Shown here: one piece after another, positions 38,301 to 47,125 of the stretch | Numbering within the stretch: position 1 is the stretch's first letter | How the letters are laid out: each line of letters begins with the position of its first letter | Origin: Vibrio sp. D404a | GTDB taxonomy: Bacteria > Pseudomonadota > Gammaproteobacteria > Enterobacterales > Vibrionaceae | NCBI RefSeq assembly: GCF_030248535.1 | Contig: NZ_JAHGAJ010000002.1 | Span: 1 to 64,000, forward strand | Direction: 5' to 3' | Length of the DNA: 64,000 nt | The notes under the pieces: model-generated | What the model saw: only the letters and a program-made list of their open reading frames with translations | Told to the model about the DNA's origin: nothing | Databases searched by the model: none | Translations under genes and position numbers: made by a program

Positions 38301-40240
38301 TTGACTGTCAAACCACAGATTTCACTGCAATTGGTGTAGGTGACATGGCGGGTGACGTATTTGGTAACGGTATGCTGCTGTCGAAGCACATTCGTCTGCA
38401 AGCTGCGTTTAACCACATGCACATCTTCATCGATCCAAATCCTGAGTCTGCAAGCAGTTGGGAAGAGCGTAACCGTCTATTCAATCTACCTCGCTCTAGC
38501 TGGGAAGATTACAACAAGGAGCTGATTTCTAAGGGTGGCGGTATTTTCTCTCGTCGTTCTAAGTCAATTGCTCTAACACCTGAAATCCAAAAGATGCTTG
38601 GCACTAAGAAAGCATCGCTAGCACCAAATGATTTGATCAAGATGATCTTGTCTATGAAGGTGGATCTACTTTGGAATGGTGGTATCGGTACTTATGTGAA
38701 GTCTTCAAACGAGACTCACACTGATGTTGGTGACCGCGCAAACGACGTGTTACGTATTGATGGCCGTGACCTACAAGCGAAAGTTGTTGGTGAAGGTGGT
38801 AACTTAGGTATGACTCAACTGGGTCGTATCGAGTATGGTCTAGCTGGTGGTCGTGTAAACACTGATTTCGTTGATAACGTTGGCGGTGTTGACTGTTCAG
38901 ATAACGAAGTCAACATTAAGATCTTCTTGAACGGTCTAGTATCAAATGGCGATCTAACGGTTAAGCAGCGTAACCAAGTGCTTGAGTCGATGGAAGACGA
39001 AGTCGGCGAAATCGTTCTTGATGATGCGTACTGCCAAGCTGAGTCTATCTCTGTGACCGAGCACCAAGGTGTTAGCCTAGTGAAAGAGCAGATTCGCTTT
39101 ATTCACACTATGGAGAAAGCGGGCTACCTGGATCGTGGTCTTGAGTACATCCCAGATGATGAAACGCTACTAGAGCGTGAGAAGCAGGGCAATGCACTAA
39201 CACGTCCTGAGCTTTCTGTATTGATTGCTTATGCGAAGATGGTACTTAAAGAAGATTTGGTTTGTGACGAAATTGCGAATGATGAATTCCATGCTCAGCA
39301 ATTGACACAATACTTCCCAACCGAGTTACGCCGTAACTATGTGCAACACATGGATAACCATCCGCTACGTGCAGAGATCATTGCAACAGCGCTAGCGAAC
39401 CAAATGGTTAACGAAATGGGCTGTAACTTCGTGACACGTCTACAAGAAGAGACGGGTGCAGATATTGTTGATATCGCCAATGCATATACGGCATCTCGCG
39501 AAATCTACGGCTTTGGTGATGTGCTTAAGCGTATTCGTGCACTAGATAACGTGGCATCTTCAGATGCTCAATACGATCTTATATTCCATGTTCGCCGAGC
39601 GATGCGTCGTATCAGCCGTTGGTTGCTACGTAACCGTCCAGGCAAACAATCTGTGACTGCATTGATTGAACTATACCGTGAAGATGTGAATGCGATTACT
39701 AAGGTTCTTGATGACACGCTAGTCGCTGCAGAAGTAGAAGAGCACAACGCGGTTGCTAAGGTTTGGGTAGAGCAAGGCGTTGAAGAAGAGTTAGCAAACT
39801 CTGTTGCGCGTTTGTCTAGCCTATACTCAGCACTGGATATATCCACAGTGGCTCGTGAGACGGGTAAAACAGTTGAGCAAGCGTCTAAACTGTACTTTAA
39901 CTTGGGCGATCGCTTGTCACTGCACTGGTTCTTGAAACAGATCAACAGCCAAGCAGTAGACAATAACTGGCAAGCACTCGCTCGTGCTGCATTCCGTGAA
40001 GATCTAGATTGGCAACAACGTCAGCTAACTGGCCAAGTGCTAACGTGTGGCTGCGCCGCTGACCTTGATGTAATTAAGGCTCTGGATGATTGGATGGAAA
40101 GCAATGCGGTATCACTGCATCGCTGGGAAAGCATCTTGAATGAGTTCAAAGTTGGTTCTGTCCATGAGTTTGCTAAGTTCTCAGTCGCACTGCGTGAGCT
40201 GATGTTGCTTAACCTGAACTGTATGTCGAAAGACCAGTAA
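35396..40240 (+). CDS. gdhB: NAD-dependent glutamate dehydrogenase, large (180 kDa) class
   Basis: A 1,614-residue catabolic glutamate dehydrogenase converting glutamate to 2-oxoglutarate and ammonia with NAD. The ~700-residue N-terminal regulatory part contains ACT-like domains. The catalytic domain follows (RGGLRWSDRQEDFRTEILG, PVGAKGGFV with the active lysine, and the NAD fold ending in GEGGNLGMTQLGRIEY), and then a helical C-terminal domain. The ATG at 35396 with GGAG upstream is preferred to a GTG five codons earlier. It is monocistronic, with a terminator after the stop. Confidence 0.95.
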   Translation: MTARETVVPVLLEKVYKLIQDKLDLAHRPLVTQLAQHMFSNVSHDDLIQRNESDLYGAVVSLWHHINEKKADDISVRVFNPTVSRQGWQSTHTIVEIVVPDSPFLVDSVKMALTRLDLSSHLMLHNPTQILRSDKGDVVGVSANEGVFQSLFHIEVDRLSSKAEMTQLKEELLAIFRDTGLVVNDWMKMVERLQTVTNQVESQKETIPVDEKRFEETVAFLRWLGEHNFTFMGYKEYDLVSVDGDTVLKPTEEQGLGLFANSNRVRDVKLSEFSDSARLEAKKPYVLILTKGNTASRIHRPAYTDYIGIKKFDENGKVVGEHRFTGLYTSAVYNHTVETIPLVREKVERILEASGYREGSYSYKALHNILENYPRDELLQAREEELLEVGTGVVQMQDRDLLRLFVRKDPFGRFFSCMVYVTKDRYNTELRRQTQRILKQYFGCEQEVEFTTYFSESPLARTHYIVRVDNNNMDVDVKTIEQNLMEVSSTWDDRLSESIIANFGESKGLPLSKEYMRAFPRSYKEDMMPGSAVADIERLEALTEENKLGMLFYRPQEEAADSKAVRLKLFYHSDEPIHLSDVMPMLENLGLRVIGESPYEVRKTNGVTYWILDFSMLHKSEETIDLREARDLFQQAFAAIWAGELESDGFNRLVLGAGLSGQEISILRAYARYMRQVGFPFSQQYIEETLSHYPELAKGLVKLFAKRFDPKHKGSAKGQQDLIKTITEQLDHVESLDDDRIIRRYMEMISATLRTNYYQVDENKQAKPWLALKMKPSEIPDIPAPVPAFEIFVYAPDIEGVHLRGGKVARGGLRWSDRQEDFRTEILGLVKAQQVKNTVIVPVGAKGGFVCKRQHTMTGRDEIFAEGQRCYKRFIRALLDVSDNIIEGEVIPPKSVVRHDEDDPYLVVAADKGTATFSDLANSVSAEYNFWLGDAFASGGSNGYDHKAMGITAKGGWESVKRHFREMGIDCQTTDFTAIGVGDMAGDVFGNGMLLSKHIRLQAAFNHMHIFIDPNPESASSWEERNRLFNLPRSSWEDYNKELISKGGGIFSRRSKSIALTPEIQKMLGTKKASLAPNDLIKMILSMKVDLLWNGGIGTYVKSSNETHTDVGDRANDVLRIDGRDLQAKVVGEGGNLGMTQLGRIEYGLAGGRVNTDFVDNVGGVDCSDNEVNIKIFLNGLVSNGDLTVKQRNQVLESMEDEVGEIVLDDAYCQAESISVTEHQGVSLVKEQIRFIHTMEKAGYLDRGLEYIPDDETLLEREKQGNALTRPELSVLIAYAKMVLKEDLVCDEIANDEFHAQQLTQYFPTELRRNYVQHMDNHPLRAEIIATALANQMVNEMGCNFVTRLQEETGADIVDIANAYTASREIYGFGDVLKRIRALDNVASSDAQYDLIFHVRRAMRRISRWLLRNRPGKQSVTALIELYREDVNAITKVLDDTLVAAEVEEHNAVAKVWVEQGVEEELANSVARLSSLYSALDISTVARETGKTVEQASKLYFNLGDRLSLHWFLKQINSQAVDNNWQALARAAFREDLDWQQRQLTGQVLTCGCAADLDVIKALDDWMESNAVSLHRWESILNEFKVGSVHEFAKFSVALRELMLLNLNCMSKDQ

Positions 40241-40282
40241 GCTCTTTCATCATTAAAGTTCTTATGATCATTATGTAAATAC

Positions 40283-40313
40283 AATGGCAGCCAATTGAGG
40301 CTGCCATTTTTAT
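40283..40313 (+). terminator. Rho-independent terminator of gdhB
   Basis: Stem AATGGCAGCC/GGCTGCCATT with a short loop and TTTT, 43 bases beyond the stop codon. Confidence 0.9.
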
Positions 40314-40490
40314 TTCTAGAAACTTTAACTCTCAGAAGCATTTATTTTTAGAAGCCCTTATTCTTAGGAACTCAGGAGAGTTAACAGTATTTCATCTGAA
40401 ATTCCAACGGGATAGACGGTAACGTTTGCTTAATTGTTGATTTAGATTCGCTCGAAACAGAATTATCTTATCCTTACGGGCAGTAATAGA

Positions 40491-40519
40491 TTGAATTGTT
40501 GGGTAAATAAGTAAATAAT
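40491..40519 (+). promoter_or_regulatory. pyrD promoter
   Basis: TTGAAT (40491-40496), a 17-base spacer and AATAAT (40514-40519). The expected start falls at about 40525-40527, inside the CCCC run that opens the leader hairpin. The rest of the 320-base gap from gdhB holds only the gdhB terminator. Confidence 0.55.
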
Positions 40520-40523
40520 ATCG

Positions 40524-40546
40524 CCCCGTTTACACGGGGTTTTTTT
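40524..40546 (+). promoter_or_regulatory. Leader hairpin plus T-run immediately before the pyrD ribosome site
   Basis: CCCCG/CGGGG stem with a 6-base loop followed by seven T, then CGGAGG (40551-40556) and the pyrD ATG at 40561. It looks like an intrinsic terminator but sits between the promoter and the coding region, so it should act as a 5'-end switch or attenuator. Confidence 0.6.
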
Positions 40547-40560
40547 CTATCGGAGGCACA

Positions 40561-41571
40561 ATGCTTTACCGTCTAGCCAGAACTGGCTTTTTCCAACTTG
40601 ATGCCGAAAAGGCACATGATCTTGCAATTCAAAACTTCAAGCGTTTCACTGGCACTCCAGTTGATCTTCTATACCGTCAGCAACTACCACATCGTCCTGT
40701 CGAGGTAATGGGTTTAACGTTTAAAAACCCAGTAGGTCTAGCGGCTGGTCTAGATAAGAACGGTGAATGTATCGATGCATTTGGCGCGATGGGTTTCGGC
40801 TTCGTTGAAGTTGGCACTGTTACGCCACGTCCGCAAGCGGGCAACGATAAACCTCGTCTTTTCCGACTTGTTGAAGCGGAAGGTATCATCAACCGTATGG
40901 GTTTCAATAACCTAGGTGTTGATAACCTAGTAGAGAATGTTAAAAAGTCGAACTATGACGGCATTCTTGGTATTAATATCGGTAAGAATAAAGATACTCC
41001 GATTGAGAAGGGTGCTGAAGACTACTTAATCTGTATGGAAAAGGTTTATCAGTACGCAGGTTACATTGCGGTAAACATCTCTTCTCCAAATACTCCAGGA
41101 CTGCGTTCTCTTCAATACGGCGAAGCGTTAGATGAACTTCTGGCAGAATTGAAAACCAAACAAGCAGAACTTGAAGAGAAACATGGTAAGTATGTTCCTC
41201 TTGCGCTTAAGATTGCTCCGGATCTAAGCGATGATGAAATCAGCCAAATTTGTGAGTCGTTGATCAAGAATAAGATCGACGGTGTGATCGCAACTAATAC
41301 AACACTTGATCGTTCTATCGTTGAAGGTATGAAACACGCGAACGAGGCAGGTGGTTTAAGTGGCCGTCCAGTTCAGTCTCGCAGTACTGAAGTAGTACGT
41401 AAGCTTTACGAAGAGCTGGGTGACGAACTACCGATCATCGGGGTAGGCGGTGTTGATTCTTACGTTGCTGCAAAAGAGAAAATGATGGCAGGCGCTAAGC
41501 TTGTTCAAGTTTACTCAGGCTTCATCTACAAAGGACCAAGCCTAGTGAGCGATATTGTTAAAAACCTATAA
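40561..41571 (+). CDS. pyrD: Dihydroorotate dehydrogenase (quinone), class 2
   Basis: A 336-residue membrane-associated flavoenzyme oxidising dihydroorotate to orotate with quinone, the fourth step of pyrimidine synthesis. It has the N-terminal amphipathic helices of class 2 ([20 protein letters not shown]), FMN-binding [26 protein letters not shown], and the catalytic-base serine region [14 protein letters not shown]. zapC follows, as in E. coli. The leader hairpin suggests control by pyrimidine nucleotides. Confidence 0.96.
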   Translation: MLYRLARTGFFQLDAEKAHDLAIQNFKRFTGTPVDLLYRQQLPHRPVEVMGLTFKNPVGLAAGLDKNGECIDAFGAMGFGFVEVGTVTPRPQAGNDKPRLFRLVEAEGIINRMGFNNLGVDNLVENVKKSNYDGILGINIGKNKDTPIEKGAEDYLICMEKVYQYAGYIAVNISSPNTPGLRSLQYGEALDELLAELKTKQAELEEKHGKYVPLALKIAPDLSDDEISQICESLIKNKIDGVIATNTTLDRSIVEGMKHANEAGGLSGRPVQSRSTEVVRKLYEELGDELPIIGVGGVDSYVAAKEKMMAGAKLVQVYSGFIYKGPSLVSDIVKNL

Positions 41572-41654
41572 TGCGAGTGACGATCTTGATCGTCAGGTTA
41601 TAAGTTGATACATATCACTAAAAGATACACTGTAACTCGCTGAGTTTTAGAGAA

Positions 41655-41683
41655 AAGAGGAATTTCATTTCCTCTTTTTTTTT
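41655..41683 (+). terminator. Rho-independent terminator of pyrD
   Basis: Stem AAGAGGAA/TTCCTCTT with a 6-base loop and nine T. It separates pyrD from zapC. Confidence 0.9.
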
Positions 41684-41767
41684 GCCTATTGCTCAGTAAA
41701 ATTACTGCATTGAAGGGTAATTTTGCGTTTTACCTAATGGAATGCTTCAACAGTGTGAGACGAAACG

Positions 41768-42316
41768 ATGCTTAAACCTAGTGATACATGGAGTTGGTAC
41801 TACGATGAACAGCAATGTTCATTAATGCTAAACCTCGGAGAGGATATGATTTTCAAAACTAACCTCGTCCGTAACAAGCTGGTGGATTGTGCATTCAAGG
41901 ACAATGAGTTCACTGTTGATGACGCTTCATCATACCAAACCTTTAAAGAGCAGATCGCAGGCTTAGAGCTTTCAGAACCTCGTCAAGCTGAGCTAGCACT
42001 TTACTGTGTGGCGGCAAAGCGTTTCCACAAACCTGTTCAACCTAAAAGCTGGTTTTTTGAATCTCAAGCATATGGCCATGAGTGTCCTCAAGAGGGCGAT
42101 ATCGTTCGTATGAACAATCAGCATAGCCTTGGCTATTTCATCGTCTTGGAAGTGGGAGAGTGCGCGAGCTTGTGCGCTTCAGTGGACCTAGATGAGTTCA
42201 ATTTAACTTCTTCTAAAGCACTCCAATTTGGTGATTCAATTAAAGTGATGCACGATAGAATGGTAGACGCAAATGCCATATTGCATCATCACCGCCACAT
42301 AGCGATGGTAGGCTAG
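41768..42316 (+). CDS. zapC: Cell division protein ZapC
   Basis: A 182-residue protein of the ZapC (YcbW) family, which stabilises the FtsZ ring by bundling protofilaments. The start MLKPSDTWSWYYDE and the middle region LSEPRQAELALYCVAAKRFHKP are family-typical. pyrD and zapC are neighbours in E. coli as well. A terminator lies 26 bases after the stop. Confidence 0.9.
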   Translation: MLKPSDTWSWYYDEQQCSLMLNLGEDMIFKTNLVRNKLVDCAFKDNEFTVDDASSYQTFKEQIAGLELSEPRQAELALYCVAAKRFHKPVQPKSWFFESQAYGHECPQEGDIVRMNNQHSLGYFIVLEVGECASLCASVDLDEFNLTSSKALQFGDSIKVMHDRMVDANAILHHHRHIAMVG

Positions 42317-42342
42317 TCAAAAACAACGCTCTCATACTCAAG

Positions 42343-42370
42343 AAAATCGACTTCAGGGTCGATTTTTTTA
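42343..42370 (+). terminator. Rho-independent terminator of zapC
   Basis: Stem AAAATCGAC/GTCGATTTT with a 6-base loop and seven T. Confidence 0.9.
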
Positions 42371-42812
42371 TACCTAAAATTCAGTACTCCAACCAAATTA
42401 CTCATAGATAATTTGTCTATGAGGCGCTTTTTCACACAACTCACGCTTATTTTTTCAACTTAATTCCAACACGTTTTTGAGCCAATATTTGAAAATAGGG
42501 CGTTAAAATTCCCTGTTTATGGGGTTTTGTAATCAACTTTCAGTATGAATTTTGATTTGGTATATACCAATATTGGTACGAATAATAATTCACATAGTCG
42601 TTTGAACGTGAATATTCATTGAATAGAGTCTGTAGGTGGTTCGATTTTTGACCGTTTGGTGTAGCTTGGGCTTCGGAGTTAGCAAGTGCTTCGTATAGCG
42701 AACATTTGCTGAGCAATTAGGTGGAAGAATCAATGAAAAGATGTGTTTAGAGTGACGCTTATTGACTCAAATAAGGTATAATCGAGCTCATTTTTATCAA
42801 TAAAAGAACACT
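42371..42812. other. Long gene-free stretch upstream of rlmKL
   Basis: About 440 bases without a believable gene. It holds the three-half-site palindrome at 42557-42578 and a TATAAT at 42777-42782, 31 bases before rlmKL, which is probably its -10 box (the -35 is weak, TGACGC-like at 42753). The segment 42600-42740 shows no strong hairpin. Confidence 0.6.
42557..42578. promoter_or_regulatory. Three alternating TTGGTA/TACCAA half-sites
   Basis: The 22 bases read TTGGTA-TA-TACCAA-TA-TTGGTA, which makes two perfect, overlapping 14-bp palindromes. This geometry is typical of an operator for a dimeric regulator bound in two registers, for example a GntR-family protein. No such regulator gene is nearby. 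Confidence 0.6.
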
Positions 42813-44933
42813 ATGAATCAATATCTAGCGGTTACCTCAAACGGCCTTGAGAATTTATTAGTTGAAGAACTAACCCAACTAGGGATTACAAACGCAAAAC
42901 CTGTACAAGCAGGTGTTAAATTCAAAGCGACGAATGAGCAGATTTATCGTTGTTGTTTGTGGAGTCGTCTGGCTTCGAGATTTGTACGTGTCCTTTCTGA
43001 GTTCACTTGTCAAGACGACATGGACCTGTACCTTTCAACTACGGCCGTTAACTGGGTTAACCAATTCCATAGCTCTAAGCGCTTTGTGGTTGACTTCAAC
43101 GGTACTAACCGTGAAATCCGTAATAGTCAGTACGGTGCTATGAAAGTGAAAGATGCGGTTGTTGACTGCTTCGAAAAGAAATCTTTACCTCGTCCAAATA
43201 TCAGCAAAGAAAATCCAGATATCCGTATCCATGTTCGTCTGCACCGTGATAAAGCGATTCTTGGTGTTGATATGGTGGGTAGCGGTCTTCACCAACGTGG
43301 CTACCGTCCAGAATCTGGCCGAGCACCTCTACGCGAAACATTAGCAGCGGCTATCTTGCTTCGTAGTGGCTGGGATGCGACGAAACCTTTCCTAGATCCA
43401 ATGTGTGGTTCGGGTACGCTAGTTATTGAAGCGGCAATGATGGCTGCGAATATGGCGCCAGGCGTTAAACGTCAGAAGTGGGGCTTCCAAGCTCTTGAAG
43501 ACTTTGATGCTGAACTATGGGCGGAAATCAAGTCAGAAGCGAACGTTCAAGCTCGGCGTGGTTTGAAAAAAGTAGAGTGCAAGTTCTACGGTTACGATAA
43601 CGATGCTCGCGTTCTAAAAACGGCACGTGATAACGCGCGCCGTGCTGGCGTTGAAGACTTAATCGAATTCGAATTGGGTGATGCGGCGCTAGTGAAACGT
43701 CCTGCTGAGTTTGATAACGGTGTGATTGTATCGAACCCACCATATGGTGAGCGTCTAGGTACAGAACCGGGCCTTATCGCACTGTACACAGCATTTGGTG
43801 CTCAATTGAAATCAGAGTTTGGCGGTTGCAACGCGTCAATCTTCTCTAGCTCTGATGAACTGCTAAGCTGCCTACGTATGCGTGCTGACAAACAGTTCAA
43901 ATTGAACAATGGTGCGTTACCGTGTCACCAAAAGAACTACTCAATCTCTGACCGTCCTATGTCAGAGCGTCCTTCTGAGCAGCAAGAACAACAAATCGCC
44001 CCAGATTTTGCTAACCGTTTGAAAAAGAACATTGGCAAAATTGGTAAATGGGCTAAGAAAGAGCAACTTGACTGCTATCGTATCTACGACGCAGACCTTC
44101 CAGAATACAACGTCGCTATCGACGTTTATCCAGGTCACCTTGTGATTCAAGAGTATGCAGCACCGAAGAACGTTCCTGAAGAGAAGGCGAAACGCCGTCT
44201 AACAGACATCATTCGCGCATCTATTCAAGTAACAGGCGTAGAAGCGAACAATGTCGTTCTTAAAGTGCGTCAGAAGCAGAAAGGGTCTTCTCAATATCAG
44301 AAGTTATCTCAAGACTCTTCGAATCTAGAAGTAAACGAATATGGCGTGAAGCTGATCGTAAACCTTCATGATTACCTAGACACGGGTCTGTTCTTGGACC
44401 ACAAATTAACGCGTCGACGCATTGGTGAGATGGCAGCGGGTAAAGATTTCTTGAACCTGTTCGCTTACACCGGCTCTGCAACAGTTCATGCTGCGGTTGG
44501 TGGTGCTCGCACGACTAAGACTGTCGATATGTCGAATACCTACCTAGAGTGGGCGAAAGAGAACATGGAGCTTAACGGTCGAGTAGGCCGCCAACACCAA
44601 TTTGTTCAAGCTGATTGTCTACAATGGCTAGCAAAAGAGAATGGTAACTACGATCTTATCTTTATCGATCCGCCGACATTCTCTAACTCTAAGCGTATGG
44701 AGCAGACATTCGATGTACAGCGTGACCATATTCAGTTAATGGAGAACCTGAAACGCATTCTTCGTGAAGAAGGCACGATTGTGTTCTCGAACAACAAACG
44801 TCACTTTAAAATGGATCTAGAAGGCCTAGAGGCGTTAGGCCTTAAAGCACAGAACATTTCTGGTAAGACATTGCCTCTAGATTTCGCACGTAATAAGCAC
44901 ATCCATAACTGTTGGGTTATTACTCATAAGTAA
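42813..44933 (+). CDS. rlmL: 23S rRNA methyltransferase RlmKL (m7G2069 and m2G2445)
   Basis: A 706-residue fused bifunctional enzyme. A THUMP domain (about 50-160) precedes the RlmL methyltransferase, with DPMCGSGT for SAM and catalytic NPPYGER. The C-terminal RlmK half has [10 protein letters not shown] and DPPTFSNSK. RlmL makes m2G2445 and RlmK makes m7G2069 in 23S rRNA. The glutaredoxin-like gene and uup follow closely, so they may be one operon; uup follows rlmL in E. coli as well. Confidence 0.96.
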   Translation: MNQYLAVTSNGLENLLVEELTQLGITNAKPVQAGVKFKATNEQIYRCCLWSRLASRFVRVLSEFTCQDDMDLYLSTTAVNWVNQFHSSKRFVVDFNGTNREIRNSQYGAMKVKDAVVDCFEKKSLPRPNISKENPDIRIHVRLHRDKAILGVDMVGSGLHQRGYRPESGRAPLRETLAAAILLRSGWDATKPFLDPMCGSGTLVIEAAMMAANMAPGVKRQKWGFQALEDFDAELWAEIKSEANVQARRGLKKVECKFYGYDNDARVLKTARDNARRAGVEDLIEFELGDAALVKRPAEFDNGVIVSNPPYGERLGTEPGLIALYTAFGAQLKSEFGGCNASIFSSSDELLSCLRMRADKQFKLNNGALPCHQKNYSISDRPMSERPSEQQEQQIAPDFANRLKKNIGKIGKWAKKEQLDCYRIYDADLPEYNVAIDVYPGHLVIQEYAAPKNVPEEKAKRRLTDIIRASIQVTGVEANNVVLKVRQKQKGSSQYQKLSQDSSNLEVNEYGVKLIVNLHDYLDTGLFLDHKLTRRRIGEMAAGKDFLNLFAYTGSATVHAAVGGARTTKTVDMSNTYLEWAKENMELNGRVGRQHQFVQADCLQWLAKENGNYDLIFIDPPTFSNSKRMEQTFDVQRDHIQLMENLKRILREEGTIVFSNNKRHFKMDLEGLEALGLKAQNISGKTLPLDFARNKHIHNCWVITHK

Positions 44934-44961
44934 TGTGTTGTGCACGAATAAGGATAGATAA

Positions 44962-45222
44962 GTGCTGACACTATACAGTACTGAAGGGTGCCATCTGTGT
45001 GAGATGGCATTTGAACTTACGGAACAGTTAAACATTAGCCAACACGTGCAAGTTGTTGATATTGCGTTCGATGATGCGTTATTTTCCCGTTACGGGGTCA
45101 CTATTCCGGTGCTAAAATTTGAAAGTTCTGACCAAGGAATTTGCTCAGAGCTCAACTGGCCATTTGGCTTGTTAGAATTAAACGATTGGTTAAGAAAGAA
45201 TGGCATTACTTACAATTCATAA
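44962..45222 (+). CDS. Glutaredoxin-like thiol protein (DUF836 family)
   Basis: An 86-residue thioredoxin-fold protein with a CxxC near the N-terminus (EGCHLCEMA), a cis-proline strand (TIPVLKF) and a C-terminal helix. It starts with GTG, with AAGGA nine bases upstream. Partners are unknown; a small disulfide or glutathione-linked redox role is inferred. The 3' end overlaps the uup start by 23 bases, implying translational coupling. Confidence 0.85.
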   Translation: MLTLYSTEGCHLCEMAFELTEQLNISQHVQVVDIAFDDALFSRYGVTIPVLKFESSDQGICSELNWPFGLLELNDWLRKNGITYNS

Positions 45223-47116
45223 TGGTCAGCTAGCATTTGGTGATCACCCATTATTAGATCGCGCAGATTTCGCTCTGCAAGAAAACGAACGAGTTTGTTT
45301 GGTTGGCCGTAATGGCGCGGGCAAGTCGACCTTAATGAAGGTCCTTGCCGGTGAGATCATTATGGATGACGGTAAGATGCAAGTGACACAAGATGTCGTT
45401 GTATCGCGTCTGGAGCAAGATCCACCACGTAATGAAGAGGGCACGGTTTACGAATACGTGTCTGGTGGTTTGGCCGAAGTCGGCGAAAAGCTCAAGATCT
45501 ATCATGATCTATTGGATCTCATTGCTGAAGACCCAAGTGAGAAGAACATTAACCGTTTAGCACGTGTTCAAGAGGAACTGGATCATGCGAACGCTTGGCG
45601 TTTCGATGATCGCGTTAACAATGTACTTGGTGCACTGAAACTTTCTCCAAATACTAAACTGACGGATTTGTCTGGTGGTTGGCAGCGTAAAGCAGCTCTG
45701 GCTCGTGCGCTTGTATGCGACCCTGACGTACTACTTCTTGATGAGCCAACTAACCACCTAGACGTAACAACGATTGAGTGGCTAGAAGGTTTCTTAAAAG
45801 ACTTCCGTGGTTCTATCATCTTTATCTCTCACGACCGTGCATTCATTAAGTCAATGGCTACTCGTATCGTTGATTTAGATCGTGGGCAGTTGAGCTCGTT
45901 CCCTGGTGATTACGAAAATTACCTTGTAGAGAAAGAAGAAGCGCTTCGTGTTGAAGAGATGCAGAACGCTGAATTCGACAAGAAGCTTGCGCAAGAGGAA
46001 GTTTGGATCCGTCAAGGTATTAAAGCTCGTCGTACCCGTAATGAAGGCCGTGTACGTGCTCTTAAAAAGCTTCGTGAAGAGCGTCAGAACCGTCGTGAAG
46101 TGCAGGGCAAGGCCGTTATTCAAATCGATGACGCACAGCGCTCAGGTAAGATTGTATTTGAAGCTGAGAACCTCAACTTCGGCTTTGAAGGCAAAGACAT
46201 TGTTAAAGACTTTAGCTTCAACATCATGCGTGGCGATCGTATCGCTCTGATTGGTCCTAATGGTTGTGGTAAGAGTACGGTACTGAAACTGCTATTAGAC
46301 CAGCTTAAGCCTGACTCTGGCCGTTTGCATTGTGGTACTAAGCTTGAAGTGGCTTACTTTGACCAATACCGAGAGATCTTAGACCCAGAGAAGTCGGTTA
46401 TCGATAACCTTGCTGATGGTAAGCAGGAAGTGATGGTTGGCGGCCGTGAAAGACACGCATTGAGCTATCTCCAAGATTTTTTGTTCTCACCTAAACGTGC
46501 TCGTACTCCGGTTAAAGCGCTTTCTGGCGGTGAGAAGAATCGACTACTTTTAGCTCGTATTTTCCTCAAATCGAACAATTTGTTGATTCTTGATGAACCA
46601 ACCAACGATTTAGATATCGAAACTTTGGAACTTTTAGAGGATTTGCTTGCCAACTATCAGGGGACGCTTCTATTAGTGAGCCACGACCGTCAGTTCGTAG
46701 ACAACACGGTAATGACGAGTTGGATCTTTGAAGGTAACGGCGTTATTGAAGAATTCGTGGGTGGTTATCATGATGCTCAACAGCAGAGAACCCAAGTTCT
46801 TCAGTCACGTCAGGTTGAAAAGCCATCAAAGAAAGCAAAAGTAGTTGAGGAAACTCCCAAAACTACGGCTGTGAAGGCTAAACCTAAGAAGTTATCGTAT
46901 AAGCTACAGCGAGAGCTTGAAGCGCTACCTATGCGTTTAGAGGAATTGGAAGCCCAAATTGAAACTCTTCAGGAAGAAGTCAATGAACCTAACTTCTTTT
47001 CAAAACCTGTAGAGCAGACACAACCAGTTTTAGATAAGCTAACTGCTGTAGAGCAGGAGCTAGAAGTTGCTTTTGAGCGTTGGGAAGAGCTCGAGGCACT
47101 ACAACAGGAAAGTTAA
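45200..47116 (+). CDS. uup: ABC-F ATPase Uup
   Basis: A 638-residue soluble ABC-F protein with two ATPase domains and no membrane segments: Walker A GRNGAGKST and GPNGCGKST, signatures LSGGWQRK and LSGGEKNR, and Walker B LLLDEPTN and LILDEPTN. A C-terminal coiled coil with an RNA- or DNA-binding tendency completes it. Uup helps resolve stalled ribosome and assembly problems, and its loss raises precise transposon excision in E. coli. It overlaps the upstream glutaredoxin-like gene; a DUF3466 gene follows after nine bases. Confidence 0.95.
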   Translation: MALLTIHNGQLAFGDHPLLDRADFALQENERVCLVGRNGAGKSTLMKVLAGEIIMDDGKMQVTQDVVVSRLEQDPPRNEEGTVYEYVSGGLAEVGEKLKIYHDLLDLIAEDPSEKNINRLARVQEELDHANAWRFDDRVNNVLGALKLSPNTKLTDLSGGWQRKAALARALVCDPDVLLLDEPTNHLDVTTIEWLEGFLKDFRGSIIFISHDRAFIKSMATRIVDLDRGQLSSFPGDYENYLVEKEEALRVEEMQNAEFDKKLAQEEVWIRQGIKARRTRNEGRVRALKKLREERQNRREVQGKAVIQIDDAQRSGKIVFEAENLNFGFEGKDIVKDFSFNIMRGDRIALIGPNGCGKSTVLKLLLDQLKPDSGRLHCGTKLEVAYFDQYREILDPEKSVIDNLADGKQEVMVGGRERHALSYLQDFLFSPKRARTPVKALSGGEKNRLLLARIFLKSNNLLILDEPTNDLDIETLELLEDLLANYQGTLLLVSHDRQFVDNTVMTSWIFEGNGVIEEFVGGYHDAQQQRTQVLQSRQVEKPSKKAKVVEETPKTTAVKAKPKKLSYKLQRELEALPMRLEELEAQIETLQEEVNEPNFFSKPVEQTQPVLDKLTAVEQELEVAFERWEELEALQQES

Positions 47117-47125
47117 GAAGTAATA

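Noticed and set aside
39568..39963. 131-codon frame antisense to gdhB
   Set aside because: It lies entirely within a well-conserved gene, with no promoter or ribosome site and a protein composition unlike real proteins.
41578..41595. TGACGATCTTGATCGTCA as a terminator after pyrD
   Set aside because: The loop would be only two bases and no T-run follows; the real terminator is at 41655-41683.
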